Shown piece after piece: positions 11,346-20,866 of a stretch of 64,000 nt of DNA. The translations under genes were made by a program, and so were the position numbers. The DNA comes from Allolobophora icterica. Its lineage: Eukaryota > Annelida > Clitellata > Crassiclitellata > Lumbricidae. Numbering within the stretch: position 1 is the stretch's first letter; every line of letters starts with the position of its first letter. Where the stretch lies: NCBI GenBank assembly GCA_963556255.1, contig OY744610.1:8675751-8739750 (forward strand). Direction: 5' to 3'. Below the pieces are notes generated by a model. The model made no database searches. It saw only the letters and a list, made by a program, of their open reading frames with translations, and had not been told where the DNA came from.

Positions 11346-11836
11346 CTCCGATTTGTGTGTGCTAAATCCTCAGGGTATCATGGACTGCGAAGAAGGGAAC
11401 GAGTGGGTGTTGGAGACTGCTGCAGTAGAGTGGAAAAGAGTCTCCTCGGATTGATGAAGCGGAGGAAGCTTTCTTATTTCTGACATAATTTATGCTGCGG
11501 AAGAGTTGAGATTGCCTGGAGAAGGAGATTATCCATTTATCCAGATAAATATCTGGATAAAGGGATAATCTAATTAATGTCCATGGAAATCTGCAGTATA
11601 ATAACTATCAATTACGTTTAATGCTTTGTTGCTATAAGATGTCTTTAAACACTAGAATAGGCTACATACATAATCGCTCGAGGTACCTACATTTCAAAAG
11701 AGCAGTCCCTTAAGATATCTCGAGGGGCAGAACTAGTGGCTACCTAACCGCTGCGTAGTATCAGAGGGATTGTCCAGAAATATAAAATAGAGATCCAAGC
11801 CCGGTTGCTAGAGAGACTAGAGAGTGGAGGCATTAA
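11346..11836. other. No gene seen; repeat tail similar to 46200-46275
   Basis: The phrase CGCTCGAGGTACCTACATTTC near 11670 matches CGCTCGATGTTCCTACATTTC near 46233. Otherwise unassigned. Confidence 0.4.
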
Positions 11837-11899
11837 TTATTCGTGGGCCATATTGGCTCTATACGGGTCCCATATGGGAATATGGGTCCTATATCGACT

Positions 11900-12055
11900 C
11901 CATGTGGGCATACTGGCAGATGATGAGCTGGAAGCAGGAGGATCATGTAATTCGGAGTACGAATTCTTGAAAAGGTGAGACTTCAGTTTTGATTGGAAAT
12001 CCCGAGGGTGACAGACTGAGGTAAAAGATGCAATTATGATGGACCTGCATGGGAA
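11900..12055 (-). pseudogene. L2/CR1-type LINE C-terminal fragment
   Basis: On the minus strand the tail SKLKSHLFKNSYSELHDPPA is readable. It matches the LINE ends at 7320 and 15460. It is severely truncated and is cut at the right by the MULE element. Confidence 0.75.
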
Positions 12056-12429
12056 GAAATACGTAAATGGCTTACATCGATAAGGGCGCGCATAAAAGAG
12101 CGCGACACAAAAGAGCGTGCACATAAGGGCGGGGTCAAATAACCAGTCTTGTTGTCAAGACCTTAAACCTCAAGACCAAGACCAAGACCAAGACCTTGAA
12201 CCTCAAGACCAAGACCAAGACCAAGACTTTGAACCTCAAGACCAAGACCAAACCAAGACCTTGAACCTCGAGACCAAGACCAAGACCAAGACCTTGAACC
12301 TCAAGACCAAGACCAAGATCAAGACCCAAAAAATCGCAATCAGGTCAAGACTTCTAAAAATTGTCAAGTCGGAATATTCGCAATTTTAATGAAAACATGA
12401 GTCTTTTATTTTATTCAAGCAAATTAACT

Positions 12430-12624
12430 TTAAATGCAAACTGCAGAGAAATCCGAATTTGTATTCAAAAGTCCTTCATGCAATTTATTATTCCAAATGC
12501 CTTTTGTATTTTATAAGAACCAATTCGCTCAGAATTTTCTGACCAAGACGTGCGTGGTGGGCCTCATAAAAGTTCCGCTATGTGAAAAAATTAAAAATTA
12601 CGTTCTACAGGTGCTGAAGTCGCT

Positions 12625-12721
<97 letters not shown>

Positions 12722-12859
12722 GCTTTTCAAGCACTGGATGTAAATGTACAGGTAGTGAGTCCTTTTGAAATCTTCCCATGGTTTATCATACCGTCTGATA
12801 CAGAATAACTGTTGCTGCTGCCAATGGGTTTTCCTGACCAACAAGACTCTGGTATCCAT
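12430..12859 (-). pseudogene. hAT transposase C-terminal (hATC) remnant interrupted by (TG)n
   Basis: The minus strand reads VLLVRKTHWQQQQ, then DKPWEDFKRTHYLYIYIQCL, followed by a long Cys-Val run from a TG dinucleotide tract, then a remnant of the CVPATSAPVE motif. CVPATSAPVE is the hallmark of the hAT dimerisation domain. Sister copies keep the motif without the expansion (34900-35060 and 42810-42880). A frameshift follows. Confidence 0.85.
12626..12718. repeat. (CA)n microsatellite
   Basis: About 46 CA repeats, uninterrupted, lying inside the sequence that encodes the conserved CVPATSAPVE motif of the hAT remnant. Confidence 0.98.
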
Positions 12860-12864
12860 TCATA

Positions 12865-14096
12865 GGGTGGGTGATGGGTAAGTGGGACAGACCACTAAAG
12901 TGGGACAGCTAAGCTAGTGAGGCTTACATGCGTATTATGTCCAAATACATCCAAAATCTAAAAATACATAGTCTATGGCAATATACCCGACGTCATTAAT
13001 ATGTGCGTACAGACGTTTTATTTGGAAGTGTTTAATGGCCTTTGGTTGTGCGTGTAACATTCAATTTTCGAAAGTTAGTGAATTTGCGGTATTCATAATT
13101 TTGATAACATTAACTTGCTAAGGCCATTGTCGACACTAACGATAAATAATTATATTGAATGCAATTTATGTTGAAATATACTGACGAAATGAATTACCAG
13201 CAAAGGTTTTTATCACCAAATGTCAACATGCATTTAAAAAGCCTGCTGGTGTATAGGTGTCCCACTTTAGCGACAGCTGTGTTGTCAAAGTGGGACAGCG
13301 ATCTGCTGCTAAAGTGGGACAGCCTATTCCAGCTGAACTAAGCACTAGACTAGTGATTAAGTCGCCTACTCACATACTGACCAGCAAGGAACATGGCGAG
13401 TTTCTGAAATAGAAGGTCAGTCGACATAAGCCTAAGAAAAACAAGGGGGAGAGAACTTGAATGGCCCTACTTCTAATGGAAGCAAAGTAAAGAGACAGAA
13501 GAAAGAAAATGAAGTGACAGCTAAGCCGAAAAACAAGAAAGCAAAAAAGAAAGCTGCGACCGACTATAGGCCTACAAATGAGCCCTCCACTTGCTACGAG
13601 TGTAGTGTTGTCGAGAACAGTAAAGCCGACAAGAAACTCGCACAGTCTTGGATACAATGCAGCCGCTGTTTTCTGTGGTGCCACGAGCCATGTGGGGAGA
13701 TAAATGGAATTTTAGATGATGATGATTTTTTTGTGCTCTCTGTGCGCAACAACTTACCTTCTAGCCTTCAGTTATCATTGACTATCTTTTTGTATGTTAA
13801 CTAGGCCTATAGGCCTTTAAGTTTTTATGCTCATAGAGCCTATCAGTGTTGGACCACTTTAGTAGCAATAGTGGACCACTTTACCGTTTTCCGAAAAAAT
13901 TGTAGATTGTCGTGCCTTCCTAAGCAACATCAAGTTATGGACCACTTTAATACCTATTTTGTCCCACTTTAGTAGCTCCTGGAATCAGACACAGTCTAAA
14001 CTGTCTGTATATGCATTTAGTTTGGTCTGTTTTAATATATCGACTCCACGACTGCACGCCATTCCCTTAAGTGTCCCACTTACCCATCACCAACCC
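12865..14096 (+). mobile_element. pogo/Tigger-like element, internally deleted
   Basis: The ends are GGGTGGGTGATGGGTAAGTG and the complement of GGGTTGGTGATGGGTAAGTG, flanked by TA at 12863-12864 and 14097-14098. Subterminal sequence repeats AAGTGGGACA or its relative TGGACCACTTTA many times (for example near 12898, 13260, 13310, 13855 and 13975). The remaining ORF encodes a Cys-rich C-terminus rather than a full transposase. It is inserted in the hAT element 12144-14373. Confidence 0.82.
13457..13804 (+). pseudogene. PHD-like zinc-binding C-terminus of a pogo-type transposase
   Basis: A 115-codon frame starts with a Lys-rich stretch (KRQKKENEV, NKKAKKKAA) and then contains CYECSVV, SWIQCSRCFLWCHEPCG. 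The spacing C-x2-C ... W-x-x-C-x2-C ... H-x2-C is a PHD-like finger often found at the end of invertebrate pogo/Tigger transposases. The DDE catalytic domain is missing, so it is probably a deletion derivative. The first ATG at 13457 may not be the original start. Confidence 0.6.
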
Positions 14097-14381
14097 TAGA
14101 TATTGGTCGTATGATGCAAGCAGGCCTGATACAGAATTCTTGAGTTCTGTTAAATGACTGTTCATATTGACAGCCGGTCTTGGTCTTGGTCTTGCGAGAC
14201 CAAGACCAAGACTTTGAACCTCAAGACCAAGACCAAGACCAAGACCTTGAACCTCAAGACGAAGACCAAGACCAAGACTTTTGGTCTCAAGACCAAGACC
14301 AAGACCAAGACTTTTAAAAACGAACTCGAGTGCACTCGAGACCAAGACCTTGGTCTCGAGGACAACAAGACTGCAAATAAC

Positions 14382-14470
14382 ATCGCAGGTCAATAAGAGC
14401 GTGTTGCAATTTGAGCGCGCGCTAATAAAGGCGTGTGCATACAAGGTCGTCGTTTAATAAATCAATGCGT
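14382..14470. repeat. Left MULE end, continued after the hAT insertion
   Basis: The tract CAATAAGAGCGTGTTGC, GAGCGCGCGCTAATAAAG, GGCGTGTGCAT is the continuation of 12069-12143. The same sequence without interruption appears reverse-complemented at 16790-16987. Confidence 0.8.
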
Positions 14471-14659
14471 ATGAAAGCACACATAAATACATAATACTAA
14501 CATTTAATCGCTAGCAAAGGCCGGTGTAAATGAAATCGCCGTTTAGAAAGCCTTGTCTATGAAATAAACTCTTAAATTATAGTCTCGACTAAATCTCGAC
14601 TAAAAGTCGTTCATTTAGAGTCAGTAAGTTGCAATGCAATGCAACCATATACATGTACA

Positions 14660-14810
14660 CCCTAAACATTCATAGAACTCCTTCCCTTACTCATCTGATC
14701 TTCCACCTTCAAATTCTTCTCGGTCTTAAAGACACCCGCCTTAACAGCTGCTCTTCCTCCCCTCTTAATCAGGATCCCTTGGTAATCGGACTTGGACCTC
14801 TTTGAAAAAA
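14660..14810 (+). pseudogene. L2/CR1-type LINE 3'-end fragment
   Basis: Contains TCATCTGATCTTCCACCTTC and GGTAATCGGACTTGGACC, matching the LINE 3' ends at 7370-7480 and 20300-20370. Confidence 0.65.
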
Positions 14811-14872
14811 AGCCTCATGAATTTACTGGTGCGTCGCAATAGAACAGAACTTGACGCCAACATAGATTATTA

Positions 14873-16719
14873 CACTGCTATGCATTTTAAAAGAAAGAAT
14901 CAGATGTCTGATTTATTTTTACTGTTTTTATACAATTCTGACATCCTGATTTCAAATATGTTGATGAAATTTGGCCATCACGTCACAATTTCGTACAAAT
15001 CAAATTATAAGTTTATTGAATTTTTACATTATTGAGAAATTATTTTCTCTTTGATACACTGCAGAAAAAAATTATAAGAAAGGTTTATAAAAGTCCTGAT
15101 GTCAAAATCTTAGAAACAGATGACAGTGCCCAGATGTTTACAATAATTTTATACAAAATATATGGCAAAATCTTGTATACAATGAAACTGAGACATAAAC
15201 CGTCTTAGGGACAGAAACGTGTTTTCTTAGATTTTCTTGCGTGTTCTTCCTCTGACGAACAATCTCTGTTCATCATCCAGAAATAGTCCATCAAATCAAA
15301 GGGGGTTTCCAGAGAGTAGTCCAAAAGTGGTCCAAGTCCGATTCCAGGGTACCAGATCAGGAAAAGCAGAGTATACCTGTCAAGGCGGGTGTCGTTTACG
15401 GCGAGAAGAATTGGAAGGCGGAGGATCAGATGAGTCAGGGTAGGAGTATTTGAAAAGGTGAGACTTCAGTTCTGAGTGAAAGTCCGGGGGTGATAGATAG
15501 AGGAACAAGAGGAGGAGGATGAAGGACGGGTAGCAATGATGATGGAGGCACTGAGAAAGTGCGGAATTCAGGAGGGAGATCATTCCAGAGGCGTGGTGCT
15601 GTGATGGAAATGGCTCGGTTGGAGAACTTGAGGTGAGTAGTGACTGGGGGTCGAGAAAGACTGAGATAGGACGATGATCGGGTCTGAATGGTGAAGAGAT
15701 CACGAAGTTACTTGGGCTGGGAATATTGTAGGGAGTTGTAGGATAGTGATAGAACTTTCTAGTGGATTCGCTCTGTGATTTTTAACTAATGGAGTGATTT
15801 GAGGATGGGAGTGATATGATGATGTTTGGGCGTTCTAGTGACAGCTCTGGCTAGTGAGTTTTGGATAAGCTGTAGATGCTTGATTTGAGTGGATTCGAGG
15901 TTGAGAAAAAGAGAATTGCAGTAATCAAGCTTTGAATGAACAATGGAGGTAGCAATGGTGGAGGCAGTTTTAAGGTCGAGCATGGGTCGTATGCGTCGGA
16001 GGTCACGAATGTGCATGAAGCAGGAGCGCGAGAGGTTGGAGATGTGGTTAGAGAAGGAGAGGTGTGGATAAAAAATAACACCAAGATTGCGAACAGGGGA
16101 GTCAGCGGTGAAGGTGAGAGACGATGAGTTAGTCGAAAGGTTTATGGAAGGATCAGGGATTTTCTTGATTTGATCAGGAAGGCCTAGGATGATGAATTCA
16201 GTTTTGGAAGGGTTAAGGCAGAGGAGATTGGATGAAATCCACTCTTAAATAAGGTTAACCACGTTGAGTAGTTGTGTGATGGCGGTGGAAAAAGAGTCTG
16301 GGAAGAAGGATATGAAGAGTTGGGTGTCATCTGCATAGAGATGGTGGTCGACAGAGGAGGATTTTATGAGATGGCTTAAGGGTGTGGTATAAAGGATGAA
16401 AAGTAGTGGATCCAGGACGGAGCCTTGAGGGACACCACAGGAAAGAGGAAGGGGTTGTGAGCAGTGGCTGGAGGCTTTGACAGAGAAGGATCGGGAAGAC
16501 AAGTAGGACTGGAACCAGAGTAGAGCAGTATCAGAGACGCTAAACCAAGAAGATAGTCGTTGAAGAAGAAGGCTGTGATCAATGGTGTCAAATGCGGCAG
16601 AGATGTCGAGAAAACCCTACGTGATACAGAAAAACGGATATCATTTTTGAAATCAGCAGACTAAAATCTTTTAGAAAAACATGTTTTTGGCAGAACATCA
16701 AAAATCATGCATAGCAGTG
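14873..16719 (-). mobile_element. 1.85-kb TIR element carrying LINE sequence, copy 2 (inverted)
   Basis: Begins CACTGCTATGCAT and ends ATGCATAGCAGTG. TTA flanks both sides (14870-14872 and 16720-16722); a 6-bp comparison gives TTATTA against TTATTT. It is an inverted, nearly identical copy of 6084-7926: a 107-codon translated stretch (15380-15703 versus 7099-7422) is the same residue for residue. It lies inside the MULE element 12069-16987. Confidence 0.85.
14960..16610 (-). pseudogene. LINE (L2/CR1-type) sequence captured in TIR element copy 2
   Basis: Same content as 6193-7440 on the opposite strand, including [28 protein letters not shown] and SKLDYCNSLFLNL. The same stops are present, so the breaks pre-date the duplication of the element. 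Confidence 0.8.
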
Positions 16720-16789
16720 TTATTTATGTAAAGAACTTGAGTCAAACCACAAAAGCATGTACACAGCAGCACAAAAGCATGTACACAGC

Positions 16790-16987
16790 AGTAGCGCGTT
16801 TAGATCACAAGACGCTCTTACTAACCTGCGATTTATTAAACGGCGACCTTATAATGCACACGCCTTTATTAGCGCGCGCTCATATTGCAACACGCTCTTA
16901 TTGACCTGCGATGTTATTTGACCGCGCCCTTATGTGCACGCTCTTTTGTGTCGCGCCCTTTTATGCGCGCCCTTATTGAGGGATACC
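16790..16987. repeat. Right MULE end: GC-rich iterated blocks
   Basis: Successive GC-rich blocks separated by A/T linkers, for example CGCGCCCTTATGTGCACGC and CGCGCCCTTTTATGCGCGCC. It is the inverted counterpart of 12069-12143 plus 14382-14470 and keeps the uninterrupted form. Confidence 0.8.
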
Positions 16988-16996
16988 TACGTAAAT

Positions 16997-17870
16997 ACGT
17001 AATCATGTTTTTATATTTCTTGTTAAACGACATCTCTTTACATATAATTATTATTATTTATTATTACAAACATTTTTAACGCGCGCAAGGTCACCCAGAA
17101 ATGCGAATCTGAGGCGCGGATAGTCAGCCGCCAGGTGAAGAGCGTTCACTAGGTAAATGCGCTTCCACTTTTTTTGCAAGTCTGTTTATTGTTTAACGTA
17201 GACCTCTGAGACTGATGCCTCCCCTAACGTTCAACGCAAGCCTAGTCGACTTGACTAAAGTGACAGTTTCTTTCTTTCTTTCTTTCTTTGTCTCCTACTG
17301 TTTCATATATTTTATCAAAAATTCACTTTTAAAAAGTTTTCTTCAACCCTATTTTGCCGCCCCTGCCAAAGTGCCGTCCGGGGCGGCTCGCCCCGTCTCC
17401 CCCTTCGGTACGCCACTGGATGCAGTTCAGAAAACGGAAACTACTACAAACTGAGCGGTTATAATAAAACACCTTTTAAACGCTTTCAACGTTTGCTATT
17501 TAAAGCGCACACTTGCATTAGCAACGGTTGAAACTTTCATATAAGAACTTAGCTGCAATGCTAATTAAGACTGGATACGTCTACGGTCTAGAGCTGTAAA
17601 GTGTACCTTTAACTCTTCCGCAGCGAATGCGGTCGATTTAGACCGCATCGACAAGGAACGCACATTTTGGCTTAAAATAGCGATGTTTAGAGTTCTATTT
17701 ATACATTTTAGCTATATTGTACATTCCATAAAAAACCCTCACGTGGGATTTTCCAATAGTTTGATGAAGTTACAAGGACAAATTAGACCGATGTTTTGGA
17801 GAACAACATAACGATTATTACACGCAGGCATTTAAATTTCAAATAGCCACGTCCCCTACTTGGTCATTGG
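16997..17870. repeat. Mixed repeat debris: inverted-repeat arm and a hAT end
   Basis: Positions 17062-17140 are an inverted match to 18244-18325 (shared core CAGATTCGCATTT... read in reverse). Positions 17337-17418 end GTACGCCACTG after a run of GGGGCGG-type sequence, which looks like the terminus of a hAT element of the CAGTGGCGTA type; the partner end was not found. A hairpin ATGCGGTC-GATTTA-GACCGCAT lies near 17625 after TTAA, perhaps another piggyBac-type end. No gene. Confidence 0.5.
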
Positions 17871-18068
17871 CAGGGCTGTAGTGGTAAAATTAGAGGTGAG
17901 TACACGCTACCGGTTAATTTACCTAAACTAATTAGAGGTGAGTATACGCTAACGGTTTATTTTCCGAAACTACATAGAGATGAGAACAAATATTTTGCGA
18001 GGTGAGTATACGGTGTCTAGAGGTGAGTATACGCTGTATACCCGCGTATACCCTCGACTACAGCCCTG
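17871..18068. mobile_element. hAT-type MITE, copy 3, with 8-bp target duplication
   Basis: Starts CAGGGCTGTAGTGG and ends GACTACAGCCCTG. GTCATTGG flanks it at 17863-17870 and 18069-18076. The interior carries GAGGTGAGTA-type repeats as in copies 1 and 2. Confidence 0.93.
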
Positions 18069-18159
18069 GTCATTGGCCGTTTTTCTGTAATCTAATGCGT
18101 TTTCATCAGCCAAGTCCAAATAAATAAATTATATCGTTCAATAAATATTGTAAAGGCAC

Positions 18160-18240
18160 TCAAACAAATATATTCTTCCTTCAAGAAACGCCTCAAAACT
18201 CATTACTTCTCACTGGCTTTCAAACATATGGATATCTAAT
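18160..18240 (+). pseudogene. Short LINE C-terminal fragment
   Basis: Reads SFKKRLKTHYFSLAFKHMDI stop, the usual closing block of L2/CR1-type ORF2 proteins. Isolated fragment. Confidence 0.6.
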
Positions 18241-18410
18241 TGCTCTTGACCTGGCGGCTGACTAACCGCGCCTCAGATTCGCATTTCCGTGTGACTTTGC
18301 GCGCGTTAAAAATGTTTGTAATAACAATAATAATACTAACAGCAGGGCCGTTTTTAAGGTTCCGCGAAGGTCGGTGCAAAAAGTTACAAAAGGGGCCCCA
18401 TGTCGGTCGA

Positions 18411-19261
18411 TTTACTATCATAAGGGCGACTTCGAAAGGGCGACCATCAAAAGGGCGCGTTCAAAAAGGCGCCGCTCATAAAGGCGCGTGTTTAAAAGGG
18501 CGCCGACCAAAAGAGCGAGCAATTAAAAGGGCGACAATCGAAAGGGCGACAAAGTTCGAAGTTGGAAGAAGGATATAATAATTGTAAACATAAAATCGGT
18601 CGAAGGTTGGCATAGGGGATTCAGTCAACTACTTGGAGCTTCTCATCCCACTATATGGAAATTCATAGACAGTTTGAAGAAAGAACAGAGTCTCAACGAA
18701 ATGAAGTTGGAGCAATTCGTTTCGGGTCTACATCGCTCGCGTGGAAGGAAAATCTACAGGGAAGTTGCCAAACGGATCAAGACCATAGTTGAAGATTATG
18801 GCAACAGAACAAACATGGAGTATCAAAGAGGGATCGCTCATAACCTCAACCTCAACATTTGAAAAACAGACGTTGTTTCTAAAGACAGTAGTACTAACTA
18901 TGGAAATATCACTAAATAACGTTGGTCTAACATTTGAAAAACAGACGTTATCTCTAAAGACAGTAGTAATAACTATGGAAATATCAATAACATTGGTCTA
19001 ACATTTGAAAGACAGACGTTGTTATTGTTATTATTATCTTTAAAGACAGTAGTAATAACTATGGAAATATCAATAAAAATTCGTCAAACTAACATTTGAA
19101 GAACAGAACTTAAACCTATTATTCGCCCTTTCGATTGTCGCCCTTTTAATAGCTCGCTCTTTTGATCGGCGCCCTTTTAAACACGCGCCCTTATGAGCGG
19201 CGCCTTTTTGAACGCGCCCTTTTGATGGTCGCCCTTTCGAAGTCGCCCTTTTGATAGGATA
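18411..19261 (+). mobile_element. MULE remnant with GC-rich iterated inverted ends
   Basis: CCATGTCGGTCGA occurs at 18398-18410 and 19262-19274, a 13-bp direct repeat (longer than the usual 9-11 bp of MULEs). The ends (about 18411-18550 and 19117-19261) are inverted copies built from blocks like AAAGGGCGACCATC, AAAAGGGCGCG and AAAGGCGCCGCTC. The interior keeps a MULE transposase C-terminus followed by three copies of an imperfect 80-bp repeat (AACATTTGAAAAACAGACGTT, AAAGACAGTAGTA). Confidence 0.82.
18605..18862 (+). pseudogene. MULE transposase C-terminal fragment
   Basis: The frame reads GWHRGFSQLLGASHP, then TIWKFIDSLKKEQSLNEMK, then RRKIYREVAKRIKTIV-like sequence and NRTNMEYQRGIAHNL. The order W-x-F...HP.IW.FI..LK.EQ...E followed by Y-x-R-I...Y is that of the C-terminus of MULE transposases in invertebrates. 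The catalytic DDE region is missing. An in-frame ATG exists at 18674 but upstream coding context shows it is not the true start. Confidence 0.85.
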
Positions 19262-19556
19262 CCATGTCGGTCGAGCGGCCGTTGGTTACCAATACCATAT
19301 AGGCCTACGGTGTATAAATAAGCATGATATAAAAATTATATCTAAGGCTTTCGAGTAGCTACTGTTGCTATCTGCATGACATGTTCACTGAGTCGAGAGT
19401 TTTTTTTATATCGCATTTACCCCATTTATCCCTTAGTTATTATCCGTATACACACTGTGACACTAGCAGAGGCGCGTTTACAGAAAACGGGACCATGATA
19501 TGCGCAAACTTTTGTGGTGGCCTTCTGAATTTGTAGACTGAGAGTCTGAGACTCTG

Positions 19557-20400
19557 GTGGTGTTAAGTCTATGTTTCTCCCCAAGCTCTTTTTTCACCTC
19601 CATCACACAATTACTCAACTTGGTTAACCAAATCTTTCAATGGATGTCATCCAATCTCCTCTGCCTTAGCCCTTCCAACACCGAATTCATCATCCTAGGC
19701 CTTCTTGACCAAATCAGGAAAATTCCTGAGCCTTCCTTACACATATATCGACTCATATCGACTCTTCGTTTCTTACCTTCACCTCCGACTCCTCTGTCCA
19801 CCAAGATTGCGGACAGAGTGTCCGCAATCTTGGTATTACTTTTGATCCACATCTCTCCTACTCTAACCACATCTGCAACTTCTCGCGCTCCTGCTTCATG
19901 TAGGCTACATTCGTGATCTCCGACGCATCCGGCCCATGCTCGACCTTAAACCTGCGTCCACCATTGCTACCTCCATTGTTCATTTAAAGCTTGATTACTG
20001 CAATTCCCTCTGTCTCAACATTGAATCCACCCAAATCAAGCATCTGCAGCTCATCCAAAACTCACTAGCCAGAGATGTCATTAGAACGCCAAAACATCAT
20101 CATATTCATATCACTCCCATCCTCAAATCACTCTATTGGCTAATAGTCCCAGATCGAATCCACTCCAAAGTCCTGTCACTAACCTACAACTCCCCACAAT
20201 ATTCCCAGTCTAAGTATATTCGTGATCTCTTCACCATCAAGGCAACCCGCTCCACGAGATCATCCTCCTAACTCAGATTCTCTCGACCCCAGTCACTACA
20301 AAGTTGCTGCTCTGCCTCCTCTCTTGATATGCCCCCAGGCATGGTAACCGGACTCGGCCTTTTTCTGGACTACTCTTTGTAAACCCATCTGATTTGACGC
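19557..20400 (+). pseudogene. L2/CR1-type LINE C-terminal fragment
   Basis: Readable pieces include WMSSNLLCLSPSNTEFIILG, LKLDYCNSLCLNIESTQIK and the KATRSTRSSS region. It matches the LINE at 6550-7150 but is more divergent. Frameshifted and partly duplicated near 19790-19840 (ACCAAGATTGCGGACAGAG and its inverse). Confidence 0.8.
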
Positions 20401-20789
20401 AGCGCTCGTGAATACGCTGGAATCCTGCGCTTGGTATTCGAGTGGCGCTTTATCATGTGCTGCTGGTCAAAAGCCACGAAGTTGAAGCCGTTTTTGTCAG
20501 TGCTATTGACACTGTAATTATAATAATAGGGCCTATAATAATAATAATCTTTTCTTTAATTATGCGAATGCAAACGCACTGCGCTGTACATTGAACATAC
20601 ATATTATAGTAGAATTTAACGGCAGCCACGCAGGGCGCCTTACATACATGTATTAAGTAGAAGCACATGATAACAGTTTTACAGGAGTAGAATATAACTG
20701 CTTATGCGGCGCCAAATCACGGCCTACTATAATTCATTTAACAACCGCCGCCGCCTAGCGAGTGGAAGGCAGAATTAACCTTAAATAAC

Positions 20790-20866
20790 GGGTGTCTACG
20801 GGATTCGATCTTGGTATACCTTCAGCTCTTCACGCCAGTGTGTTATCCATTACTCTACGGGCCCCC
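20790..20866 (-). pseudogene. tRNA-like sequence (tRNA-derived, degenerate)
   Basis: On the minus strand the sequence starts GGGCCCGTAGAGTAATGGA and has a B-box-like CAAGATCGAATCCC. The first part resembles the 5' half of tRNA-Arg, with a plausible A box (AGTAATGG). The arms pair poorly and the anticodon cannot be set, so it is best read as a tRNA pseudogene or the head of a tRNA-derived SINE. Confidence 0.5.

Larger units (their letters stand above)
12144..14373 (-). mobile_element. hAT element with CCAAGA arrays, copy 1
   Basis: The ends are CAGTCTTGTTGTC and GACAACAAGACTG. CAAATAAC occurs at 12136-12143 and 14374-14381, an exact 8-bp target duplication. Both termini carry arrays of a CCAAGA-type hexamer (about 12170-12330 and 14200-14320). 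A degenerate hAT dimerisation domain remains on the minus strand around 12430-12859. A pogo-like element (12865-14096) is inserted in it. Sister copies are at 34492-35319 and from 39870. Confidence 0.92.
12069..16987. mobile_element. MULE-type element with GC-rich iterated ends, heavily nested
   Basis: TACGTAAAT occurs at 12060-12068 and at 16988-16996, a 9-bp duplication of the size made by Mutator-like elements. The left end (12069-12143 continued at 14382-14470) and right end (about 16790-16987) are inverted copies made of GC-rich blocks such as AAGGGCGCGCATAAAAG. They resemble the ends of the MULE remnant at 18411-19261, which still encodes MULE transposase sequence. Inside lie a hAT element, a pogo-like element, LINE debris and a 1.85-kb TIR element. 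No transposase was found within it. Confidence 0.75.

Noticed and set aside
12117..12389. Gln-Asp repeat frame (DQDQDQ)
   Set aside because: Translation of the CCAAGA arrays of the hAT terminus, as also at 14154-14396 and 34397-34714.
12434..12808. 124-codon frame with a His-Thr run
   Set aside because: Antisense of the hAT remnant plus the CA microsatellite.
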